Below, one piece after another: positions 1 to 6,913 of a DNA stretch of 12,629 nucleotides. The translations under genes and the position numbers were made by a program. Origin of the DNA: Gammaproteobacteria bacterium (GTDB lineage Bacteria; Pseudomonadota; Gammaproteobacteria; Pseudomonadales; Oleiphilaceae); assembly GCA_003695085.1 (NCBI GenBank), contig RFIV01000343.1:1-12629 (forward strand). The letters run 5' to 3'. Position 1 is the stretch's first letter. Each line of letters opens with the position of its first letter. The notes under the pieces are model-generated. The model worked only from the letters and a program-made list of their open reading frames with translations, searched no databases and was not told the DNA's origin.

Positions 1-1279
<1,279 letters not shown>

Positions 1280-1319
1280 GTTCAGGTATTCCTTAAGAAT
1301 TCTGTTGAGTCAGTGAAAC

Positions 1320-1610
1320 TTACTTTTCGACGACGCCGAGGATTTCGCTTTCGGAGATGATCAGCAGTTCATCACCGTCCAGCTTCACGGAGTTGCCGGC
1401 GTACTGGCCGAATACAACGATGTCACCTTCCTTCACAGCCAGCGGACGTACGTCACCGTTATCCAGTACGCGCCCCTCGCCTACGGCTACCACTTCACCC
1501 TGAGAAGGCTTTTCCTTGGCGGCACCCGGCAGCACAATACCGCCCGGAGTGGTGGTTTCCTCTTCCATGCGACGAACGACAACCCGATCGTGTAACGGAC
1601 GAATTTTCAT
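1320..1610 (-). CDS. groES: Co-chaperonin GroES (10 kDa)
   Basis: GroES forms the heptameric lid that caps GroEL and encloses the folding cage. The 96-residue product has the normal length and begins MKIRPLHDRVVVRRMEEE. It then shows the mobile loop (TTPGGIVLP, about residues 19-27), the roof region, and the conserved VKEGDIVVFGQYAG stretch, and ends ESEILGVVEK. The ATG lies downstream of an AGGAG Shine-Dalgarno site with about ten bases of spacing. It is the first gene of the groES-groEL operon. A heat-shock promoter and a small hairpin lie in its leader. No CIRCE repeat is visible, so HrcA control is not supported by what is seen here. Confidence 0.98.
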   Translation of the reverse strand: MKIRPLHDRVVVRRMEEETTTPGGIVLPGAAKEKPSQGEVVAVGEGRVLDNGDVRPLAVKEGDIVVFGQYAGNSVKLDGDELLIISESEILGVVEK

Positions 1611-1656
1611 ACCTGTTGGTCTCCTGATTCTTTCAAGAACCTGTGTAGTTTAAGGG

Positions 1657-1672
1657 GATCTGCTTGCAGATC
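1657..1672 (-). other. Perfect 7-bp-arm palindrome in the groES mRNA leader
   Basis: GATCTGC and GCAGATC are separated by two bases. In RNA this would form a six-pair stem with a four-base loop. It lies between the sigma-32 promoter and the groES Shine-Dalgarno site, within the predicted 5' untranslated leader. It could stabilise the mRNA 5' end, tune translation with temperature, or be a protein-binding palindrome. It does not match the CIRCE consensus. The repeat is certain; its function is unknown. Confidence 0.45.
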
Positions 1673-1689
1673 GTTGTCTGTGACTGCCT

Positions 1690-1717
1690 ATTTGGGGACG
1701 GTCAGAATCATTTCAAG
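1690..1717 (-). promoter_or_regulatory. Sigma-32 (RpoH) heat-shock promoter of groES-groEL
   Basis: On the minus strand a CTTGAAA -35 element (1711-1717, preceded by CCCG) is followed by a 13-base spacer and CCCCAAAT as the -10 element (1690-1697). The known RpoH consensus is CTTGAAA, 13-15 bases, then CCCCATNT, so both boxes and the spacing fit well. The site is about 80 bases upstream of the groES start, which gives a leader of roughly 70 bases. It is the expected control for this operon in gammaproteobacteria. The assignment rests on the consensus match only. Confidence 0.85.
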
Positions 1718-1742
1718 CGGGAAAATTGAAAAAAGATATCAA

Positions 1743-2195
1743 TCAATCATCTTCTTTGAATAGTCTTTGCCTATCCTTCCTGTAGAAGTCCCCGTCTACT
1801 GTCGTGCCGCCAAAGGGGTCATGGGGACCGACCGGAGGCACCTGCATGCGGATCACCAGCGGCTCAAGGAAGTTTCTGTAAAAGCGCTGCCGTGTCCAGG
1901 GAAGCAGCAGGAACAGTCCCAGTGCATCTGTCAGAAATCCGGGGATGATCAGGCAGATGCCGGCCAGCGTCACAATCAATTGGTCGGCCATCATCTCCAG
2001 CTCATCCTGTCCGGCATGCAATGCGCGCTGAAGTGTTTCGATACGCGCAGGCCCTGCCAGGAGTGAGCCCCCCCAGAGAAAGCTGCCGACTGTCCAGAAA
2101 AGTACAAACAGGATACCGAGTTCACTGCCAACCCAGATCAGGCCGGCCAGTTCGATGAGCGGCAACCACCATATCACTCTTAACAATGCAGACAT
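1743..2195 (-). CDS. fxsA: FxsA-family inner-membrane protein
   Basis: This is a small integral membrane protein of the FxsA family, named in E. coli for suppressing F-plasmid exclusion of phage T7 when overexpressed; its normal role is not established. I chose the ATG at 2193-2195 (MSALLRVIWW, 150 residues) because GGAGAGG sits just upstream. A GTG at 2214-2216 would add seven residues but has less support. Hydrophobic segments lie at about residues 5-22, 26-46 and 72-100. The family-typical PGFLTD is at 85-90, followed by LLLPWTRQRF. The carboxy-terminal 50 residues are polar and probably cytoplasmic, and include a GPHDPFGG stretch. The E. coli protein is of similar size (about 158). Its position just upstream of groES, on the same strand, resembles the enterobacterial fxsA-groES neighbourhood. 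Confidence 0.9.
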   Translation of the reverse strand: MSALLRVIWWLPLIELAGLIWVGSELGILFVLFWTVGSFLWGGSLLAGPARIETLQRALHAGQDELEMMADQLIVTLAGICLIIPGFLTDALGLFLLLPWTRQRFYRNFLEPLVIRMQVPPVGPHDPFGGTTVDGDFYRKDRQRLFKEDD

Positions 2196-2262
2196 GTACC
2201 TCTCCGGTCCGGCCACGAATACAGTGGCCCGCGAGGCGCGCCACGAATCAGCTGTGAGGGTC

Positions 2263-2291
2263 TTTATGAGGGTTCGTCATCATAAATTCAA
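2263..2291 (-). promoter_or_regulatory. Candidate promoter for fxsA
   Basis: On the minus strand TTGAAT (2286-2291) and CATAAA (2263-2268) are separated by 17 bases, and each matches the sigma-70 consensus at four of six positions. Read one base wider, CTTGAAT followed 13 bases later by CCCTCATAAA also loosely resembles a heat-shock promoter. It sits about 70-95 bases upstream of the fxsA ATG, in the 204-base region between fxsA and the divergent dehydrogenase gene. This is a consensus match only and is weak. Confidence 0.3.
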
Positions 2292-2399
2292 GCAGATTGT
2301 CGACGAATGGCTTATTCTTATGCGCGATGGAGGTGGACGCACGACGCAAATCACAACAGAAGTCGATGAAACCAACTGCTCCACTTGGAGGTTAACCGA

Positions 2400-3164
2400 A
2401 TGAATGTAAGAGATTCTGTCGTAGTCATTACCGGTGGCGGTCAGGGACTGGGTCGCGCCATGGCCGTACATCTGGCCGGAAAGGGTGCCAGGCTGGCGTT
2501 GATAGATCTGAACGAAGAACGTCTTCAGGAAGCTGTCAGCCAGTGCAAGGAAGCGGGCGCACCTGACGCGCGCTATTACCTGTGCAACGTGGCGCGTGAA
2601 GCCGAGGTCGAGTCTGCGTTTGCACGAATCGACGAGGATTTTGGCGCGATTGACGCGCTGGTGAACAATGCGGGCATCTTGCGGGATGGCCTGTTCGTCA
2701 AGGCGAAGGACGGACAGATCGTGAAAAAGATGTCGCTCGACCAGTGGCAGGCCGTCATCGACGTCAACCTGACCGGGGTGTTCCTGTGCGGTCGTGAAGC
2801 GGCGGTGCGCATGATCGAGAAAGATCGCAAGGGTTGTATCATCAACATTTCAAGTATCAGCCGTGCCGGCAACATGGGGCAGACGAACTACTCCGCCGCC
2901 AAGGCAGGTGTCGCAGCCATGACGGTGACCTGGGCCAAGGAGCTTGCACGTTACGGCATTCGCAGCATGGCGATTGCTCCGGGCTTCATCGAGACAGAGA
3001 TGACCGCATCCATGAAGCCTGAAGCACTGGAAATGATGTGCAAGATGATTCCGCTGCACCGCATGGGCAAGCCGGAGGAAATCGCGCATACCGTCGCGTA
3101 TATCCTGGAGAACGATTACGTGTCCGGTCGTGTGATAGAGGTGGATGGCGCTCTGCGCCTCTGA
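2400..3164 (+). CDS. SDR-family NAD(P)-dependent oxidoreductase (FabG-like)
   Basis: This is a classical short-chain dehydrogenase of 254 residues that reduces a carbonyl or oxidises an alcohol with NAD(P)H. The Rossmann nucleotide-binding motif TGGGQGLG is at residues 11-18 and NNAG at 89-92. The catalytic tetrad is N123 (DVNLTG), S151, Y164 and K168 (YSAAK). APGFIETEM follows at 193-201. The ATG at 2400 has GGAGG eight bases upstream; a TTG five codons earlier overlaps that site and is less likely. Compared with E. coli FabG from memory, there are about nine extra residues (AKDGQIVKK, near 102-110) between NNAG and the catalytic Asn. It resembles 3-oxoacyl-ACP/CoA reductases, but there are no fatty-acid genes next to it, so the substrate is unknown. 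The Atl gene starts 5 bases after its stop, so the two are probably co-transcribed. Confidence 0.9.
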   Translation: MNVRDSVVVITGGGQGLGRAMAVHLAGKGARLALIDLNEERLQEAVSQCKEAGAPDARYYLCNVAREAEVESAFARIDEDFGAIDALVNNAGILRDGLFVKAKDGQIVKKMSLDQWQAVIDVNLTGVFLCGREAAVRMIEKDRKGCIINISSISRAGNMGQTNYSAAKAGVAAMTVTWAKELARYGIRSMAIAPGFIETEMTASMKPEALEMMCKMIPLHRMGKPEEIAHTVAYILENDYVSGRVIEVDGALRL

Positions 3165-3169
3165 TACCC

Positions 3170-3481
3170 GTGGACGAGGCAACACTCGAGCGCATCTTTA
3201 CGGTCGTGGCCTTGGTGCCCAAGGGACGTGTGGCGACTTATGGCCAGATTGCACAGCTGGCCGGTCTGCCGCGCGGTTCAAGGCTGGTCGGCCGCGCGCT
3301 CGGGCATGTCTCACGTGATGGTGGGGTGCCCTGGCATCGCATCATCAACGCCCAGGGCCGGATTTCCATTCCGGCCTCCTCCCCTGCCTTTGTGCTCCAG
3401 CGAGATCGCCTTCGTGACGAGGGTGTGGACGTATCATCGGACGGTAAACTGTCACTCAAGCGTTATCAGTGGGTGCCGTGA
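3170..3481 (+). CDS. Alkyltransferase-like protein (Atl; MGMT-type DNA-binding domain without the catalytic Cys)
   Basis: Atl proteins bind O6-alkylguanine in DNA, flip out the base and pass the lesion to nucleotide excision repair without removing the alkyl group. The product is 103 residues from a GTG start. It consists of just the MGMT carboxy-terminal DNA-binding domain: VPKGRVATYGQIAQLAG (16-32), then SRLVGRALGHV, and PWHRIINAQGRIS (54-66). Trp55 replaces the active-site Cys of the PCHR motif, which is the hallmark of Atl. The length agrees with short family members (about 100-130). The GTG follows the dehydrogenase stop by 5 bases and has no strong Shine-Dalgarno, so translational coupling is likely. 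The last 26 bases overlap the 3' end of the convergent permease gene. Family assignment is firm; the exact start is less so. Confidence 0.9.
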   Translation: MDEATLERIFTVVALVPKGRVATYGQIAQLAGLPRGSRLVGRALGHVSRDGGVPWHRIINAQGRISIPASSPAFVLQRDRLRDEGVDVSSDGKLSLKRYQWVP

Positions 3482-5042
3482 GGGTATCGAGATGTCCTTG
3501 TACACGCTTGCGAATAAACGCGAGCAATATCAGTGAAGGGATGACCATCAGTGCGGTGAGCACAAAGAACGCCGGCCAGTTCCCCCCCATGAGATCCACG
3601 ACCCAGCCGCTGTAGGATGCCAGGAACGTACGCCCGAGCGTTCCGAGCGATGCCAGCGCCGCATATTGCGCAGCTGAAAATGTCTTGCTGCAAAGAATCG
3701 AGAGAAATCCCACGAAAGCGACTGTGGACCATGCAGATGTGAAGCCATCGACGATAACTGCCGCAGCCAGAAGGGTCGTATCCGGACCGCGAAACGCCAG
3801 CCAGGCAAACATCAGGTTGCTCGCCGCCATGGCGATGCCGCCGGAGAACAACCCCTTCAGCAGTCCGTAACGGGCACTGACCCACCCCCCCAACAGGCTG
3901 AAGGCAATGGTGACCCACCAACTGATCAGTTTTGAGTACGTGCCGATTTCCGCGTCAGTGAAGCCCACTTCCTTGTAGAAGACGATGGACATTCGGCCCA
4001 GGAACGCCTCACCTATCTTGAACAGAAAAATGAACAACAGGATGGCCAGTGCAAGTGACACACCGGTACGTTGAAAGAAATCCCGGACCGGTTCGGCAAA
4101 AGTGGCCAGTGTGCGGGCCATGACACGATCCACCGGCCCCAGCGTCGTGCTTTCGACACGGCTCGCACTGACCGAATCCTCCCTGAAAAACAGACGGGCA
4201 CAGGTCACAAATGCCAGAAGGCCCGCGATGAAGACAAGCAAGTTGTTCAGCGGTGTGGCGGGGATACCCGGCAATCCGATGGCAAGCCAGATCCAGAGCG
4301 CAAACCCCGCACCAAACCAGAAAGTCGCCTGATGCAGAACACCCGGCCCCAGCGCCTGGGCACGCCTCACATAGGCCTCATCCGAGTGATTGGCTGGTAC
4401 GTGAGGTTTCTCACGCGGCAGGAACAGGGTGATACAGGCCAGCACCATGAGGTAGAAAGCCATGAGGCCATACTGTGCCGGCCACCCACCCGGAAAACGG
4501 TCCACCAGCAGGAACGGGAGCGCACCCAGCCCTGAAAACCCGGTCCACCAGCCGGCCGTTGCCATGGCTGACAGAAGCGCCATGTGCCTGTCATCCCCGG
4601 CCTCGACAAGCTCAATTCGATACGCATCAATCGCAATATCCTGAGTAGCTGCGGCCGCTGCAATGACGAATGCCAGGTACTTGATGGGCGCCAGGCCATC
4701 GGAGGGATCAACGGTGGCGAGAACCAGGCAGGCCCCGGCCATCACCCATTGCATGGCAAGGATCCATCCCCGCCTCTGTCCCGCCCGGTGTACAAACGGC
4801 ACCTTCAAGCGGTCCACCAGGGGTGACCAGAGAAAGTTGACTGAAAAGGCCAGGAATACGAGCCCGTAAAAGCCGATTTCAGTACGGGTATAACCGGTGG
4901 CCTTGAGCCAGGCCATCATGCCGGAGCTGATCAGCACCCACGGAAATCCGGAACTGATACCCAGCACAAACACAGCCAGTATGGACCGCCAATGGCGCCT
5001 CCACACGGCTGCAGTGGGTTGTTTCGGGCCGGTTTCAGTCAC
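3456..5042 (-). CDS. ampG: AmpG-like muropeptide MFS permease
   Basis: AmpG imports GlcNAc-anhydroMurNAc peptides released from the cell wall into the cytoplasm for peptidoglycan recycling, and so feeds signals to AmpR-type beta-lactamase control. The 528-residue product is hydrophobic throughout, with roughly 12-14 membrane segments after an 18-residue cytosolic leader. AmpG-type motifs are GISSGFPWVLISSGMMAWL (28-46), LWSPLVDR (71-78) with RRGW (90-93), and QDIAIDAYR (134-142, compare QDIVFDAWK in E. coli). A polar loop spans about 285-325. It is somewhat longer than E. coli AmpG (491). The start is a GTG inside the last codons of yajQ (8-base overlap) with no clear Shine-Dalgarno, implying coupled translation. 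A GTG at codon 13 is an alternative start. Its 3' end overlaps the atl gene by 26 bases. Confidence 0.85.
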   Translation of the reverse strand: MTETGPKQPTAAVWRRHWRSILAVFVLGISSGFPWVLISSGMMAWLKATGYTRTEIGFYGLVFLAFSVNFLWSPLVDRLKVPFVHRAGQRRGWILAMQWVMAGACLVLATVDPSDGLAPIKYLAFVIAAAAATQDIAIDAYRIELVEAGDDRHMALLSAMATAGWWTGFSGLGALPFLLVDRFPGGWPAQYGLMAFYLMVLACITLFLPREKPHVPANHSDEAYVRRAQALGPGVLHQATFWFGAGFALWIWLAIGLPGIPATPLNNLLVFIAGLLAFVTCARLFFREDSVSASRVESTTLGPVDRVMARTLATFAEPVRDFFQRTGVSLALAILLFIFLFKIGEAFLGRMSIVFYKEVGFTDAEIGTYSKLISWWVTIAFSLLGGWVSARYGLLKGLFSGGIAMAASNLMFAWLAFRGPDTTLLAAAVIVDGFTSAWSTVAFVGFLSILCSKTFSAAQYAALASLGTLGRTFLASYSGWVVDLMGGNWPAFFVLTALMVIPSLILLAFIRKRVQGHLDTLTAPTDNA

Positions 5043-5520
5043 GGAAATTCTGAAACTGAAGCGGGACGCTGACCGACTCGTCCTCTTTCAGCATCTGAAT
5101 CACCTGCTGGAGATCATCGCGTTTCTTGCCTGTCACGCGGAGCTGATCGCCCTGAATCGCCGCCTGTACCTTGATCTTGCTGTCCTTGATCTTCTTGACG
5201 AGTTTCTTGGCTTCCGCCTGCTCGATGCCCGCCTTGAGAGGATAGGTACGCTTGACCTGCTTCCCGGACTTGTGATCCTGTGGCTCGCCCAGCACGCGCA
5301 GGTCGAGCTTGCGCTTGGTCAGCGCGTTGGCCAGCATCATGTACAGCTGCTCAAGCTGAAATTCCTCTTCGGCTGCCAGGACGATCTGCCCGTCCTGCAA
5401 TTCAATGCTGGCTTCAACGCCACGAAAATCATAGCGTGTGCCCAGCTCCCGGTTGGCCTGATCCACGGCGTTGGTCATTTCATGCTTGTCGTACTCTGAA
5501 ACGATATCAAAAGACGGCAT
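5035..5520 (-). CDS. yajQ: YajQ-family nucleotide-binding protein
   Basis: The product is a 161-residue cytosolic protein that matches YajQ (UPF0234) over its whole length: MPSFDIVSEYDKHEMTNAVD at the start, TRYDFRG (28-34), and the carboxy-terminal QAAIQGDQLRVTGKKRDDLQ followed by LQFQNFRD. The family folds as two RRM-like domains. A Xanthomonas member has been reported to bind cyclic di-GMP and act with a transcription factor; E. coli YajQ binds nucleotides and tRNA in vitro. The ATG is preceded by GTGAGGGG. The permease gene starts within its last codons, so the two probably form an operon. The cyclic-di-GMP link is worth noting because the next gene, on the other strand, has a GGDEF-derived domain, but nothing here proves a connection. 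Confidence 0.95.
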   Translation of the reverse strand: MPSFDIVSEYDKHEMTNAVDQANRELGTRYDFRGVEASIELQDGQIVLAAEEEFQLEQLYMMLANALTKRKLDLRVLGEPQDHKSGKQVKRTYPLKAGIEQAEAKKLVKKIKDSKIKVQAAIQGDQLRVTGKKRDDLQQVIQMLKEDESVSVPLQFQNFRD

Positions 5521-5706
5521 CGGCCCCTCACTTTGTCATCAATCATCCATTCGGCGTATGAAAAAAACGCTCAAAGCCACTAGAATTCGGACTTGCATCA
5601 AGCCATTTCATCTGGCTGCGCATTATCATACCGTTCTTCCGGCAGTGCAACGAGCTGCCGACTGAACCCATACATATACAGGTCACGGATCAGGAATTAC
5701 GCACAC

Positions 5707-6690
5707 ATGCCCAACCTGGATCTCTCCATTCTGGTGGTAGATGACGCCAAATTCAGCAGTGCCATCATAGCGAAGCGCCTCAAAAATGCAGGGTATCGCG
5801 ATGTCCGAATCGCCAATAGCCCCATCGTTGCACTGAAAATGATGGAACAACGCCCCGTCAGCGTACTCGTGGCGGACTGGCTCATGCCTGAGATGGATGG
5901 CCTGCAGCTCACGGATCGGGTGCGTCAGCTTGATGAGGCCAATCATCATTTTACCTATGTGATTCTTCTCACTGCGAAGGAAGGTGTTGAGGCGCTTTCG
6001 GAAGCGTTTGACCGGGGTGTGGATGACTTTATCTACAAGTCCGAAATGGCACGCCAGCTTCTGCCCCGTATTTATGCCGCGGACCGCATTGCGGACATGC
6101 ACAACACCCTGTTGCTGGCGAACAGGCTGCTAATGGAAAACAACCGCGAGCTTGAAGAAAAGAACGTGGTGGATCTGACCACCGGACTGGGTAATCAGCA
6201 GTACTGCCGCCAGAAAGTGCGCGAAAGCTTTCGCGAGATCGAATCCCGGGGGGGCGTGACCAGCTACGCACTGATCGGGGTGAAGAACTGGCATGCACTC
6301 AAGCATACGCATACGCATTCCGTGCTGGATGAAGTGGCCAACGGCATCGCCACCCGCCTGCAACACCTGAGTCGCCCACTGGATATTCGCTGTCGCATCA
6401 GCGACAACCAGTTTGTGGTGATTTATCAGCTCAAACGACTGGACGATGCTTCGCTGGCCACTTATAAGCGACTGCACGACGGCATCAATCTCAAGGCATT
6501 CAAGACCACGGCGGGGTTTATTTCCGTTCAGGCCGGAACGGGGGTGATCTGTGTGGATGCCAACGAAGCCATGCCAGAGGTGACGCTGCTCGAAAAGGCG
6601 GCCGGCGAAGCGCTCAAGGCGTCCTACGAAACCGGCACGGTAGCCATCAGGCACTGGCACAACATTGCCGATCAGGTCACCAACGACTGA
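5707..6690 (+). CDS. Response regulator: REC domain fused to a degenerate GGDEF domain
   Basis: This is a 327-residue cytosolic signalling protein. The receiver domain (about 5-125) keeps every key residue: acidic pair D12/D13, phospho-acceptor D57 (VADWLMPEMDG), T89 and K111. After a helical linker (about 125-152) comes a GGDEF-like domain (about 153-318) with VDLTTGLGNQQYC (154-167), the usual DxLTGLxN entry. The GG(D/E)EF active loop is replaced by ISDNQF (231-236), and the substrate/metal segment reads KNWHALKHTHTH. Diguanylate cyclase activity is therefore unlikely, and the domain may serve as a dimerisation, GTP-sensing or partner-binding module. I chose the ATG at 5707 (MPNLDLSILVVDD), with AGGA eleven bases upstream; the frame is open 38 codons further, but that part resembles no REC extension. 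It is monocistronic. No cognate kinase is in the window. Confidence 0.85.
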   Translation: MPNLDLSILVVDDAKFSSAIIAKRLKNAGYRDVRIANSPIVALKMMEQRPVSVLVADWLMPEMDGLQLTDRVRQLDEANHHFTYVILLTAKEGVEALSEAFDRGVDDFIYKSEMARQLLPRIYAADRIADMHNTLLLANRLLMENNRELEEKNVVDLTTGLGNQQYCRQKVRESFREIESRGGVTSYALIGVKNWHALKHTHTHSVLDEVANGIATRLQHLSRPLDIRCRISDNQFVVIYQLKRLDDASLATYKRLHDGINLKAFKTTAGFISVQAGTGVICVDANEAMPEVTLLEKAAGEALKASYETGTVAIRHWHNIADQVTND

Positions 6691-6724
6691 ATCCCCGTCT
6701 TCTTACATTCCGAAACACGGCTTT

Positions 6725-6752
6725 ACGCGATCACTACTGAATGTGATCGCGT
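6725..6752. repeat. Perfect inverted repeat, 10-bp arms, 8-base loop
   Basis: ACGCGATCAC and GTGATCGCGT flank TACTGAAT, 34 bases after the response-regulator stop. Neither strand shows a T-run after the stem, so it is not a canonical terminator. It could protect an mRNA 3' end, stop transcription with Rho, or be a protein operator. The repeat is plain in the sequence; the role is unknown. Confidence 0.6.
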
Positions 6753-6799
6753 GCTCATCTAATCTGTTAAGCGTGGATTGAGTAGTATCCCCCACACTG

Positions 6800-6834
6800 A
6801 GGCGGGGGGTTAAGCAGTACCCCCGCCTTCTTTT
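6800..6834 (+). terminator. Rho-independent terminator downstream of the response regulator
   Basis: AGGCGGGGG (6800-6808) pairs with CCCCCGCCT (6820-6828) across an 11-base loop, and the stem is followed on the plus strand by TCTTTT. The very GC-rich nine-pair stem and T-rich tail fit an intrinsic terminator for plus-strand transcripts leaving the response-regulator gene. A separate C-run at 6789-6793 could pair with the same G-run and compete with this stem. Confidence 0.7.
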
Positions 6835-6883
6835 GGATCACTCTCCACAGGAATGTATTCCACGCCTTTTGTTTCATTTTCGG

Positions 6884-6913
6884 CGGACGCACTTTGCGTC
6901 CGTTTTTGTTTTT
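6884..6913 (+). terminator. Second plus-strand Rho-independent terminator, abutting the kinase stop codon
   Basis: CGGACGCA (6884-6891) and TGCGTCCG (6895-6902) form an eight-pair stem with a three-base loop, immediately followed on the plus strand by TTTTTGTTTTT. This is a textbook intrinsic terminator oriented against the kinase operon, and its T-run reaches the kinase stop codon (6912-6914). In the minus direction the stem is followed by an A-rich stretch, so it should not terminate the kinase transcript efficiently. Confidence 0.75.

Noticed and set aside
1611..1742. CIRCE/HrcA operator ahead of groES
   Set aside because: I looked for TTAGCACTC-N9-GAGTGCTAA and found nothing similar; the sigma-32 promoter explains heat control.
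5640..5660. Inverted repeat CGGCAG/CTGCCG with a nine-base loop upstream of the response regulator
   Set aside because: Arms of only six bases with a long loop and no T-run or promoter alignment; it could easily arise by chance.
5559..5666. Small 35-codon plus-strand frame beginning MKKTLKATRI ahead of the response regulator
   Set aside because: No Shine-Dalgarno site precedes it and the translation shows no membrane, signal or domain character.
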